Shown: positions 10,764-21,336, counted from the first letter of the stretch. The stretch is DNA of 64,000 nucleotides from Pelobates cultripes (GCA_933207985.1 OW240918.1:112690999-112754998), one strand, 5' to 3'. Notes: a model not told the origin generated them from the sequence alone. Translations and numbers: made by a program.

Positions 10764-11816
10764 AATTCTTTCGGCTCCGGTCACGTGACCCGCGGGGATT
10801 AGAGCTGTGTGACGTCGCGGGTCACGTGACGTAGCCCGATCCCACCCTGCTGTCCGTGCGTGCCGCCTCCCTCTATACTGGCCGCACGGACTGCTTACAA
10901 CTTGCCAACTACGTGCGGTCACGTGACCCAGGCACTACATATCCCATAGTGCTTAGCGGATCACGTGACGCACGCGAACTATTTATTTTGGGTGTAAATA
11001 CATTAAATAACTTTCGTTTTTATATTATATCCACATAAATATCATTGTATGTTCCAATATACCAATGCTGTACATTATTTTCTTACTTTTGACTGTAAAT
11101 GTTTTATTTAAAATTTGCATAGCCCTAATTGGTGATCAATTTTGGCGCCAATTTTGAATCTATGCACAAGTTATTTATACTCCCTATGTGCCAGGTACTA
11201 ACACTACCCCAATTTGATAAAGCCTCCTAGGCGAAACGCGTTATTGGTTTTTAATATTTTATATTAATAAATCTCTTTATATTATTTATCCTCTATATTA
11301 TCTTCATTTACTGTTCCTGGCATATCCTAAGGTGGGGATTATACCACCCACGCGATATACAGAGTGCAGAAAGGACTGCACTCTACTTGTGAGTATATTT
11401 TATTTATTTTTAAACCTTGTATTACTACCTCATCAGAGAGCACTATTCGCTGTTTTTCCCTTCTTTTGAGAACTGGACATCAGCACTCCCCAGGAGGACA
11501 AGCATCCCTATAAGCGAAGGGTTATCCGCTGTATGCCCATCATACTAGAGCTAGTCCTAGCTCATGGAAATGTGAGTGCGCAATTTATATTTTAATTTCA
11601 TTATCATTTATTTATACAATCTGCACGACTGGTTCTTTTCCCATTGTGTCTTTCATATCGTGAGACGGACGACTGCTAACAAAGAAGACACCATACCAGT
11701 TTGGACTACCTATAATATTGAACTATTTTATATTATTTTTTAATTTTTGACACTGGGACTTTTTTTATTACGTTTTATTTGTTAAATATCTTGGCGCAGC
11801 CTTTTCTCTGTTTTCC
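10764..11816. repeat. Right inverted terminal arm of the Penelope-like element
   Basis: This 1,053-bp arm is inverted relative to 6337-7394. Compared with the left arm it has a 5-bp deletion near 11300 and single-base differences at 11249, 11476, 11517, 11641 and 11806. The tandem copies downstream match the left arm at the first four of these markers but match this arm at 11806. Confidence 0.92.
10780..10969. promoter_or_regulatory. Cluster of four TCACGTGA-type palindromes, right arm
   Basis: Sites lie at 10780-10789, 10821-10830, 10918-10927 (all GTCACGTGAC) and 10960-10969 (ATCACGTGAC), with a tgacgtcg CRE-like half between the first two. They mirror the left-arm cluster. A candidate outward-facing promoter or enhancer; function is inferred. 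Confidence 0.55.
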
Positions 11817-11933
11817 TGCACATCTTCACTATAGAGGGTTAGAGGGTGACCCCCTATTAGGCTGCTGCCTCTTTATCCATTTTTTTTTTCTTTTTTTTTT
11901 CTTTTATTAGCGCTAACCTTTTTAACTTTTTTT

Positions 11934-11948
11934 ACTTTATTTAGTCCA
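11934..11948. repeat. Target-site duplication, right copy
   Basis: Exact copy of the 15-mer at 6322-6336, immediately after the 117-bp tail of the Penelope-like element. Confidence 0.9.
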
Positions 11949-12255
11949 CCTCAATACAAAAAGAAAGCAGCCCGATCCTCCTTTTCCTACAGAGCACCAC
12001 AATTATGGAATGACCTCCTGCACACTTTTAAATATTCCCCAAAACTAAAAGAATGCACATGTCATGGTTGATTATATATTTCCTACCTGTTCTATGTTAG
12101 ATTTTGTACATATTGTGTATTAATTCTGTTTTTGTATTTTATTGTACCCTAGTGTATCAATGCAATGTTTTGTGGACCCAGGACATACTTGAAAACGAGA
12201 GAAATCTCAATGTATCTTTCCTGGTAAAATATTTTATAAATACATTTTATAAATA
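11934..12255 (+). mobile_element. L2/Rex1-type LINE, 3' end
   Basis: Continues the LINE broken at 6336: FSYRAPQLWNDLLHTFKYSP is the usual C-terminal end of L2/Rex1-like ORF2. A 3' UTR follows with the amphibian-typical stretch gacatacttgaaaacgagag and a taaaatattttataaataaa terminus. It occurs again at 15826-16147 and 19718-20039 through tandem duplication. Confidence 0.85.
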
Positions 12256-12550
12256 AATGTACACACACACTGACACACACCGATTCCCACTGAATTATAC
12301 ACAAACACATACACACACTGACAGACACACACTCACTGACATACACACAATCTCAATGACAGATACACACTCTCACTGATTTGAAACAATCACTGACAGA
12401 TGCACTCACTGAAAAACACTGACAGACACACATACACCAACAGACACACACTCTCACTGATTTGAAATCACTGACAGATACACTCACTGACAGACACACA
12501 CATACATGGACAGACACACACACACGGACAGACACACACTCATTTACACA
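12256..12550. repeat. CA-rich microsatellite (acacac / ctgacagacacac units)
   Basis: Irregular repeats of cacacac, ctgacaga and cactcactga follow directly on the LINE 3' end. Cys/Val/Ser ORFs on the minus strand are readings of this repeat and not genes. Confidence 0.85.
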
Positions 12551-13029
12551 TTCTTGCACCCCCCCTTTAAAAAATTTATTAAATCTCTTGTGGTTTTATT
12601 TCTTTAGGCCCATCCAGCCTCTCTACCTTTTGGAGAGCTGGTGTGGGACCTCTCCTTTGGGTCCAGTGGGGATCTTCTCCTTTGGGTCCAGTGGGGATCT
12701 TCTCCCTGGGGTCCAGTGGGGATCTTCTCCATGGGGTCCTGTGGCTCCTGTAATCTCTCAGTTTCTCACTGCTCCCTCACTTTGTTTAGTGATGTTGGGG
12801 CCAGAGTGACATCATATTTGTCTCTCTGCAACACAGCAGGGAGTGCGAGGAACTGGAAGAACATCAGCACTCCTTCACCGCTGCCATCTGCCTCCTCTCT
12901 CTCCCTGGTATATTTTGGCACCACCACACCTGCCCTATGGAAAAGTCTCATCTGGAAAAGACAGGCAGTAAATCTCAGTGTTGTCCATGTTATTATAGAA
13001 TACTTTATGATGTTTCCTTAATGCCTTTA
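12551..13029. other. Unique flank with four 25-bp minisatellite units
   Basis: Units of about 25 bp (tctcctttgggtccagtggg plus gatct) start at 12651, 12676, 12701 and 12726, decaying in the last. The remainder shows no gene. The block ends at the duplication breakpoint 13029/13030. It is repeated at 16443-16921 and 20335-20813. In the last copy it runs on into the natural flank (aagccaatga). Confidence 0.7.
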
Positions 13030-13702
13030 TGGTTTTAACTGCATTGTATCCAAGTTGATGAGGGATGATGGTATACAAGGACGTGACATCACAGGATACA
13101 AGTATAAAGTCTGACTCCCATTTAAAACTATTTAAAAATCTCAATAGTGACATAGAGTCCTTTAGGTAAGACCTCATTAATTTAACCGATGGTTGAAGCA
13201 AAATGTCAATGTACTGGGATAGATTACACAAAGGAGAGTTTATCCCAGATACAATCGGTCTTCCTGGAGGGTGTTTTGCATCTTTATGTATTTTGGGTAG
13301 GAAATAAATGACTGGAATTTTAGGGTTCTGAATAAGTAAGTAGTCAAATTCTTTTTTGCTCAAGATATTGTCATTTAAACCCTTTTGTAGGAAAGTAATT
13401 AATTTCTGCTGTATGTTAGAGGTAGGGTCTTTGGTTAATTTTTCATATACATCAGTATCATTTAGTTGTTTATAAGCTTCTTTGATGTACATGTCAGTTG
13501 ACTGGATTACAACACCTCCACCTTTGTCAGCCGGTTTAATTACTATTTCTTTGTCCTCTTGAAGTTGTTTAATAGCTGTTTTTTCCAATATATTTAGATT
13601 TTGAGTATCGTATTTATTAAATTTAATCTTGTTAAGATCTCTCAGAACAGATTTTTCGAACATCACCAAAGGGGCTGATTTAAAATGATATGGATAAAAC
13701 AT
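12935..13702 (-). pseudogene. Truncated Penelope RT fused to flank, unit 1
   Basis: A 255-codon minus-strand ORF. The first 224 or so residues equal the N-terminal RT of the full copy with one visible substitution (GINSPLC for GISSPLC). The last ~30 come from unrelated flank across the duplication junction. It lacks the catalytic IDD and the nuclease, so it cannot retrotranspose. Confidence 0.85.
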
Positions 13703-13971
13703 AGATTTGGGTTTAAGATTGGTATTAATAAAAGTAGATTGATCCGTGGACTGGGAAAGGGGAGGGTTAGTGTCTGAGGTCTGTGCTTTAAAAAATCTTT
13801 TTAACGTAGCCTTTCGTACAAACTTATTTACATCTAAAAATGCTTCAAAGGGTTTAAAAGAATTAGTTGGAGCATACTTTAAGCCTTTACTTAAAACAGA
13901 AATCTGTGCTGCACTTAAAATTTTATTGGATAGGTTAAAAATGCCAACATCTGATTCTTTTGGAGTGTTTC

Positions 13972-14667
13972 TTATCTTTCTAATCTCTCTTTTTTGCTCT
14001 CTTCTGCCACTCCGTTTGCCTCTGGGCTTAGGGTTCTTTTTTTGGCTCTTGTAGGGTATGGTGTATTGATGAAAGTGTTGGGGTGTGTCTGAATCTCTAA
14101 AAAATGGTCATCATTCTCAATTTCAGAATCGATAGATAGTAATTGGTATCTGTTAGTGTGTGTGATAGGGGTCTCAGAGTGGTTCTGGTAAAAAGTATTA
14201 GATCGATGTGCTTTCGGTGAGTGTAGATTAGTGTCTGGACTCCGTCCATTATAGTAACGGTTAGAAGAATCTTGAAAGTTAGAGGTATTATGTTGTATCT
14301 TCCGTGACGTGTATGATGATGGACGGTGATAAGATGAGGGAACATAGTGAGGGTTGTGGTTTTTGTAGTGAGGTCTAGGTCTGTGAGGAGAATGGTGAAA
14401 AGGTTTAAAAGGAATAGAGGAGTGATTTTTGATAGCATATGAAGGTTCATATCGTGTGTTGCGTGTAGTGACTCTATGGTTTTGATGAGACTCTGTTCTT
14501 AAATTAGTGTGTGAATTATCAGCCGTGTATCTTTTATTTAGATGGTATGTTCTAACCTGTCGATTAGCATAATCCTGCTTGTCTCTAACATATTTTCTAA
14601 CTTTAATATGCTTAGTATCTGTTTCTATTTTTTCGATTTTACTTACTTTTAATTCTTTCGGCTCCGG
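13972..14667 (-). CDS. Copy of the ATG-less Penelope upstream ORF, unit 1
   Basis: Reverse-orientation copy of the 231-codon frame at 7378-8073, including the seven-A run. No separate evidence of expression. Confidence 0.4.
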   Translation of the reverse strand, partial: PEPKELKVSKIEKIETDTKHIKVRKYVRDKQDYANRQVRTYHLNKRYTADNSHTNLRTESHQNHRVTTRNTRYEPSYAIKNHSSIPFKPFHHSPHRPRPHYKNHNPHYVPSSYHRPSSYTSRKIQHNTSNFQDSSNRYYNGRSPDTNLHSPKAHRSNTFYQNHSETPITHTNRYQLLSIDSEIENDDHFLEIQTHPNTFINTPYPTRAKKRTLSPEANGVAEESKKERLER

Positions 14668-14856
14668 TCACGTGACCCGCGGGGATTAGAGCTGTGTGAC
14701 GTCGCGGGTCACGTGACGTAGCCCGATCCCACCCTGCTGTCCGTGCGTGCCGCCTCCCTCTATACTGGCCGCACGGACTGCTTACAACTTGCCAACTACG
14801 TGCGGTCACGTGACCCAGGCACTACATATCCCATAGTGCTTAGCGGATCACGTGAC
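14667..14856. promoter_or_regulatory. CACGTG palindrome cluster, unit 1
   Basis: Same four TCACGTGA-type sites as in the full-length element's arms. Confidence 0.5.
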
Positions 14857-15825
14857 GCACGCGAACTATTTATTTTGGGTGTAAATACATTAAATAACTT
14901 TCGTTTTTATATTATATCCACATAAATATCATTGTATGTTCCAATATACCAATGCTGTACATTATTTTCTTACTTTTGACTGTAAATGTTTTATTTAAAA
15001 TTTGCATAGCCCTAATTGGTGATCAATTTTGGCGCCAATTTTGAATCTATGCACAAGTTATTTATACTCCCTATGTGCCAGGTACTAACACTACCCCAAT
15101 TTGATAAAGCCTCCTAGGCGAAACGCGTTATTGGTCTTTAATATTTTATATTAATAAATCTCTTTATATTATTTATCCTCTATATTATCTTATCTTCATT
15201 TACTGTTCCTGGCATATCCTAAGGTGGGGATTATACCACCCACGCGATATACAGAGTGCAGAAAGGACTGCACTCTACTTGTGAGTATATTTTATTTATT
15301 TTTAAACCTTGTATTACTACCTCATCAGAGAGCACTATTCGCTGTTTTTCCCTTCTTTTGAGAACTGAACATCAGCACTCCCCAGGAGGACAAGCATCCC
15401 TATAAGCGGAGGGTTATCCGCTGTATGCCCATCATACTAGAGCTAGTCCTAGCTCATGGAAATGTGAGTGCGCAATTTATATTTTAATTTCATTATCATT
15501 TATTTATACAATCTGCACGACTGGTTCTTTTCTCATTGTGTCTTTCATATCGTGAGACGGACGACTGCTAACAAAGAAGACACCATACCAGTTTGGACTA
15601 CCTATAATATTGAACTATTTTATATTATTTTTTAATTTTTGACACTGGGACTTTTTTTATTACGTTTTATTTGTTAAATATCTTGGCGCAGCCTTTTCTC
15701 TGTTTTCCTGCACATCTTCACTATAGAGGGTTAGAGGGTGACCCCCTATTAGGCTGCTGCCTCTTTATCCATTTTTTTTTTCTTTTTTTTTTCTTTTATT
15801 AGCGCTAACCTTTTTAACTTTTTTT

Positions 15826-16147
15826 ACTTTATTTAGTCCACCTCAATACAAAAAGAAAGCAGCCCGATCCTCCTTTTCCTACAGAGCACCACAATTATGG
15901 AATGACCTCCTGCACACTTTTAAATATTCCCCAAAACTAAAAGAATGCACATGTCATGGTTGATTATATATTTCCTACCTGTTCTATGTTAGATTTTGTA
16001 CATATTGTGTATTAATTCTGTTTTTGTATTTTATTGTACCCTAGTGTATCAATGCAATGTTTTGTGGACCCAGGACATACTTGAAAACGAGAGAAATCTC
16101 AATGTATCTTTCCTGGTAAAATATTTTATAAATACATTTTATAAATA
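15826..16147 (+). mobile_element. L2/Rex1-type LINE 3' end, duplicated copy
   Basis: Copy of 11934-12255 displaced by exactly 3,892 bp. It begins with the same 15-mer as the target duplication. Confidence 0.85.
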
Positions 16148-16442
16148 AATGTACACACACACTGACACACACCGATTCCCACTGAATTATACACAAACAC
16201 ATACACACACTGACAGACACACACTCACTGACATACACACAATCTCAATGACAGATACACACTCTCACTGATTTGAAACAATCACTGACAGATGCACTCA
16301 CTGAAAAACACTGACAGACACACATACACCAACAGACACACACTCTCACTGATTTGAAATCACTGACAGATACACTCACTGACAGACACACACATACATG
16401 GACAGACACACACACACGGACAGACACACACTCATTTACACA
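16148..16442. repeat. CA-rich microsatellite, duplicated copy
   Basis: Copy of 12256-12550. Absence of length change in such a mutable repeat supports a very recent duplication. Confidence 0.8.
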
Positions 16443-16826
16443 TTCTTGCACCCCCCCTTTAAAAAATTTATTAAATCTCTTGTGGTTTTATTTCTTTAGG
16501 CCCATCCAGCCTCTCTACCTTTTGGAGAGCTGGTGTGGGACCTCTCCTTTGGGTCCAGTGGGGATCTTCTCCTTTGGGTCCAGTGGGGATCTTCTCCCTG
16601 GGGTCCAGTGGGGATCTTCTCCATGGGGTCCTGTGGCTCCTGTAATCTCTCAGTTTCTCACTGCTCCCTCACTTTGTTTAGTGATGTTGGGGCCAGAGTG
16701 ACATCATATTTGTCTCTCTGCAACACAGCAGGGAGTGCGAGGAACTGGAAGAACATCAGCACTCCTTCACCGCTGCCATCTGCCTCCTCTCTCTCCCTGG
16801 TATATTTTGGCACCACCACACCTGCC

Positions 16827-17594
16827 CTATGGAAAAGTCTCATCTGGAAAAGACAGGCAGTAAATCTCAGTGTTGTCCATGTTATTATAGAATACTTTAT
16901 GATGTTTCCTTAATGCCTTTATGGTTTTAACTGCATTGTATCCAAGTTGATGAGGGATGATGGTATACAAGGACGTGACATCACAGGATACAAGTATAAA
17001 GTCTGACTCCCATTTAAAACTATTTAAAAATCTCAATAGTGACATAGAGTCCTTTAGGTAAGACCTCATTAATTTAACCGATGGTTGAAGCAAAATGTCA
17101 ATGTACTGGGATAGATTACACAAAGGAGAGTTTATCCCAGATACAATCGGTCTTCCTGGAGGGTGTTTTGCATCTTTATGTATTTTGGGTAGGAAATAAA
17201 TGACTGGAATTTTAGGGTTCTGAATAAGTAAGTAGTCAAATTCTTTTTTGCTCAAGATATTGTCATTTAAACCCTTTTGTAGGAAAGTAATTAATTTCTG
17301 CTGTATGTTAGAGGTAGGGTCTTTGGTTAATTTTTCATATACATCAGTATCATTTAGTTGTTTATAAGCTTCTTTGATGTACATGTCAGTTGACTGGATT
17401 ACAACACCTCCACCTTTGTCAGCCGGTTTAATTACTATTTCTTTGTCCTCTTGAAGTTGTTTAATAGCTGTTTTTTCCAATATATTTAGATTTTGAGTAT
17501 CGTATTTATTAAATTTAATCTTGTTAAGATCTCTCAGAACAGATTTTTCGAACATCACCAAAGGGGCTGATTTAAAATGATATGGATAAAACAT
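16827..17594 (-). pseudogene. Truncated Penelope RT fused to flank, unit 2
   Basis: Identical in translation to the 255-codon chimeric ORF of unit 1, crossing the unit 1/unit 2 junction. No catalytic centre. Confidence 0.85.
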
Positions 17595-17863
17595 AGATTT
17601 GGGTTTAAGATTGGTATTAATAAAAGTAGATTGATCCGTGGACTGGGAAAGGGGAGGGTTAGTGTCTGAGGTCTGTGCTTTAAAAAATCTTTTTAACGTA
17701 GCCTTTCGTACAAACTTATTTACATCTAAAAATGCTTCAAAGGGTTTAAAAGAATTAGTTGGAGCATACTTTAAGCCTTTACTTAAAACAGAAATCTGTG
17801 CTGCACTTAAAATTTTATTGGATAGGTTAAAAATGCCAACATCTGATTCTTTTGGAGTGTTTC

Positions 17864-18559
17864 TTATCTTTCTAATCTCTCTTTTTTGCTCTCTTCTGCC
17901 ACTCCGTTTGCCTCTGGGCTTAGGGTTCTTTTTTTGGCTCTTGTAGGGTATGGTGTATTGATGAAAGTGTTGGGGTGTGTCTGAATCTCTAAAAAATGGT
18001 CATCATTCTCAATTTCAGAATCGATAGATAGTAATTGGTATCTGTTAGTGTGTGTGATAGGGGTCTCAGAGTGGTTCTGGTAAAAAGTATTAGATCGATG
18101 TGCTTTCGGTGAGTGTAGATTAGTGTCTGGACTCCGTCCATTATAGTAACGGTTAGAAGAATCTTGAAAGTTAGAGGTATTATGTTGTATCTTCCGTGAC
18201 GTGTATGATGATGGACGGTGATAAGATGAGGGAACATAGTGAGGGTTGTGGTTTTTGTAGTGAGGTCTAGGTCTGTGAGGAGAATGGTGAAAAGGTTTAA
18301 AAGGAATAGAGGAGTGATTTTTGATAGCATATGAAGGTTCATATCGTGTGTTGCGTGTAGTGACTCTATGGTTTTGATGAGACTCTGTTCTTAAATTAGT
18401 GTGTGAATTATCAGCCGTGTATCTTTTATTTAGATGGTATGTTCTAACCTGTCGATTAGCATAATCCTGCTTGTCTCTAACATATTTTCTAACTTTAATA
18501 TGCTTAGTATCTGTTTCTATTTTTTCGATTTTACTTACTTTTAATTCTTTCGGCTCCGG
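17864..18559 (-). CDS. Copy of the ATG-less Penelope upstream ORF, unit 2
   Basis: Same as 13972-14667, displaced by 3,892 bp. Confidence 0.4.
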   Translation of the reverse strand, partial: PEPKELKVSKIEKIETDTKHIKVRKYVRDKQDYANRQVRTYHLNKRYTADNSHTNLRTESHQNHRVTTRNTRYEPSYAIKNHSSIPFKPFHHSPHRPRPHYKNHNPHYVPSSYHRPSSYTSRKIQHNTSNFQDSSNRYYNGRSPDTNLHSPKAHRSNTFYQNHSETPITHTNRYQLLSIDSEIENDDHFLEIQTHPNTFINTPYPTRAKKRTLSPEANGVAEESKKERLER

Positions 18560-18748
18560 TCACGTGACCCGCGGGGATTAGAGCTGTGTGACGTCGCGGG
18601 TCACGTGACGTAGCCCGATCCCACCCTGCTGTCCGTGCGTGCCGCCTCCCTCTATACTGGCCGCACGGACTGCTTACAACTTGCCAACTACGTGCGGTCA
18701 CGTGACCCAGGCACTACATATCCCATAGTGCTTAGCGGATCACGTGAC
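18559..18748. promoter_or_regulatory. CACGTG palindrome cluster, unit 2
   Basis: Fourth copy of the four-site TCACGTGA cluster in this region. Confidence 0.5.
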
Positions 18749-19717
18749 GCACGCGAACTATTTATTTTGGGTGTAAATACATTAAATAACTTTCGTTTTT
18801 ATATTATATCCACATAAATATCATTGTATGTTCCAATATACCAATGCTGTACATTATTTTCTTACTTTTGACTGTAAATGTTTTATTTAAAATTTGCATA
18901 GCCCTAATTGGTGATCAATTTTGGCGCCAATTTTGAATCTATGCACAAGTTATTTATACTCCCTATGTGCCAGGTACTAACACTACCCCAATTTGATAAA
19001 GCCTCCTAGGCGAAACGCGTTATTGGTCTTTAATATTTTATATTAATAAATCTCTTTATATTATTTATCCTCTATATTATCTTATCTTCATTTACTGTTC
19101 CTGGCATATCCTAAGGTGGGGATTATACCACCCACGCGATATACAGAGTGCAGAAAGGACTGCACTCTACTTGTGAGTATATTTTATTTATTTTTAAACC
19201 TTGTATTACTACCTCATCAGAGAGCACTATTCGCTGTTTTTCCCTTCTTTTGAGAACTGAACATCAGCACTCCCCAGGAGGACAAGCATCCCTATAAGCG
19301 GAGGGTTATCCGCTGTATGCCCATCATACTAGAGCTAGTCCTAGCTCATGGAAATGTGAGTGCGCAATTTATATTTTAATTTCATTATCATTTATTTATA
19401 CAATCTGCACGACTGGTTCTTTTCCCATTGTGTCTTTCATATCGTGAGACGGACGACTGCTAACAAAGAAGACACCATACCAGTTTGGACTACCTATAAT
19501 ATTGAACTATTTTATATTATTTTTTAATTTTTGACACTGGGACTTTTTTTATTACGTTTTATTTGTTAAATATCTTGGCGCAGCCTTTTCTCTGTTTTCC
19601 TGCACATCTTCACTATAGAGGGTTAGAGGGTGACCCCCTATTAGGCTGCTGCCTCTTTATCCATTTTTTTTTTCTTTTTTTTTTCTTTTATTAGCGCTAA
19701 CCTTTTTAACTTTTTTT

Positions 19718-20039
19718 ACTTTATTTAGTCCACCTCAATACAAAAAGAAAGCAGCCCGATCCTCCTTTTCCTACAGAGCACCACAATTATGGAATGACCT
19801 CCTGCACACTTTTAAATATTCCCCAAAACTAAAAGAATGCACATGTCATGGTTGATTATATATTTCCTACCTGTTCTATGTTAGATTTTGTACATATTGT
19901 GTATTAATTCTGTTTTTGTATTTTATTGTACCCTAGTGTATCAATGCAATGTTTTGTGGACCCAGGACATACTTGAAAACGAGAGAAATCTCAATGTATC
20001 TTTCCTGGTAAAATATTTTATAAATACATTTTATAAATA
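19718..20039 (+). mobile_element. L2/Rex1-type LINE 3' end, second duplicated copy
   Basis: Copy of 11934-12255 displaced by 7,784 bp. Confidence 0.85.
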
Positions 20040-20334
20040 AATGTACACACACACTGACACACACCGATTCCCACTGAATTATACACAAACACATACACAC
20101 ACTGACAGACACACACTCACTGACATACACACAATCTCAATGACAGATACACACTCTCACTGATTTGAAACAATCACTGACAGATGCACTCACTGAAAAA
20201 CACTGACAGACACACATACACCAACAGACACACACTCTCACTGATTTGAAATCACTGACAGATACACTCACTGACAGACACACACATACATGGACAGACA
20301 CACACACACGGACAGACACACACTCATTTACACA
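20040..20334. repeat. CA-rich microsatellite, second duplicated copy
   Basis: Copy of 12256-12550. Confidence 0.8.
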
Positions 20335-20905
20335 TTCTTGCACCCCCCTTTTAAAAAATTTATTAAATCTCTTGTGGTTTTATTTCTTTAGGCCCATCCA
20401 GCCTCTCTACCTTTTGGAGAGCTGGTGTGGGACCTCTCCTTTGGGTCCAGTGGGGATCTTCTCCTTTGGGTCCAGTGGGGATCTTCTCCCTGGGGTCCAG
20501 TGGGGATCTTCTCCATGGGGTCCTGTGGCTCCTGTAATCTCTCAGTTTCTCACTGCTCCCTCACTTTGTTTAGTGATGTTGGGGCCAGAGTGACATCATA
20601 TTTGTCTCTCTGCAACACAGCAGGGAGTGCGAGGAACTGGAAGAACATCAGCACTCCTTCACCGCTGCCATCTGCCTCCTCTCTCTCCCTGGTATATTTT
20701 GGCACCACCACACCTGCCCTATGGAAAAGTCTCATCTGGAAAAGACAGGCAGTAAATCTCAGTGTTGTCCATGTTATTATAGAATACTTTATGATGTTTC
20801 CTTAATGCCTTTAAAGCCAATGATATTTTATGATCACAGTACAAACTGGCCCTGGAGACCCCATGTCCTGCTTAACATCTGACATTCTATATGGCCTTGC
20901 CTCAG

Positions 20906-21336
20906 TTAAACGGACACTGTAGTCACTATAATCATTTCATCTCTGTGAATTTGTTATAGTGCATGGAATCCCCTAGCACTGTCCCTCCATTCTGTGTTAA
21001 ACCATTTTTGAGAAGTTCACCACTAAATAAAGATCCCACCCACACCCTGGCCTCTGCTGGAGGTTCGCTGACGGCAGGTTAGATTACACACTTGCTCTCT
21101 GATAGGCTTAAAATCAGTCAGCTGGCACTCAATGACAGCTGCCCATTGTTGCATAAGCTAATACTTCATTATTGGCCCCAGCGGCACAGAGTGGGTAGGC
21201 TGACAGGGACTCTCATTCAGCATTAAAACAATAAAAACTGTTTAACAATGAATGATAAGATGGCACCAGGGGACTGGAGACACTATAACTAATTCAATGA
21301 GATGAAGCAGATTCATTGCCTGCAGTGTCCCTTTAA
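20906..21336. mobile_element. T2/Kolobok-type MITE
   Basis: Begins ttaaacggacactgtag and ends ctgcagtgtccctttaa, so it has TTAA at both ends and inverted termini of about 17 bp. The interior is noncoding. The TTAA target and TTAAAGG-like ends match T2-type MITEs known from Xenopus. Confidence 0.7.

Larger units (their letters stand above)
6337..11933 (+). mobile_element. Full-length Penelope-like element (Neptune/Penelope type) with inverted arms
   Basis: This 5,597-bp insertion has left arm 6337-7394, an interior with a coding region, right arm 10764-11816 in inverted orientation, and a 117-bp unique tail 11817-11933 ending in a T-rich stretch. It is flanked by perfect 15-bp target duplications inside an L2/Rex1-type LINE. 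Penelope-like elements (PLEs) encode an RT fused to a GIY-YIG endonuclease, which is what the interior encodes. The coding strand of this copy is the same as that of the host gene BMERB1. Near-identity to the tandem copies at 13030-20813 indicates recent activity at this locus. Confidence 0.93.
13030..15825 (-). mobile_element. Truncated Penelope-like fragment, unit 1 (5' half, reversed)
   Basis: Carries, on the minus strand, one terminal arm (14651-15708) plus tail (15709-15825), the upstream ATG-less ORF (13972-14667) and the RT up to codon 224 or so. The RT palm, the IDD motif and the GIY-YIG domain are absent. The E-box cluster lies at 14667-14856. Confidence 0.9.
13030..16921. repeat. 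3,892-bp tandem duplication, unit 1
   Basis: The unit consists of the reverse complement of 6337-9015 (2,679 bp), a copy of the 117-bp tail 11817-11933, and a copy of 11934-13029 (1,096 bp); these add up exactly to 3,892 bp. The left junction joins flank ccttta to interior Penelope sequence tggttttaac with at most one shared base, so it was formed without long homology. The arm here keeps the 5 bp missing from 10764-11816. Confidence 0.93.
16922..19717 (-). mobile_element. Truncated Penelope-like fragment, unit 2 (5' half, reversed)
   Basis: Copy of 13030-15825, with the arm at 18543-19600, tail to 19717, upstream ORF 17864-18559 and E-box cluster 18559-18748. At 19425 it carries C, as the right arm of the full copy does. 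Confidence 0.9.
16922..20813. repeat. 3,892-bp tandem duplication, unit 2
   Basis: Head-to-tail copy of 13030-16921. By eye only two differences were found: T/C at 15533/19425, and C/T at 16457/20349 in the C-run. The right end passes into unduplicated intron at 20814. The near-identity implies a very recent event or, less likely, an assembly duplication. Confidence 0.93.

Noticed and set aside
10856..11038. 60-codon ORF in the Penelope arms (four copies)
   Set aside because: Lies across the palindromic promoter-like block, has no motif, and its orientation flips with the arms. A role as a spliced leader exon cannot be excluded but is unsupported.
12149..12559. Cys/Val/Ser-rich small ORFs on the minus strand (also at 16041-16451 and 19933-20343)
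   Set aside because: They are translations of the CA-rich microsatellite, repeated only because the whole unit is duplicated.
12462..13021. 115- and 126-codon plus-strand ORFs with GSSGDLL-like repeats
   Set aside because: They arise from the four 25-bp minisatellite units and unique flank; no domain, and present three times only through tandem duplication.
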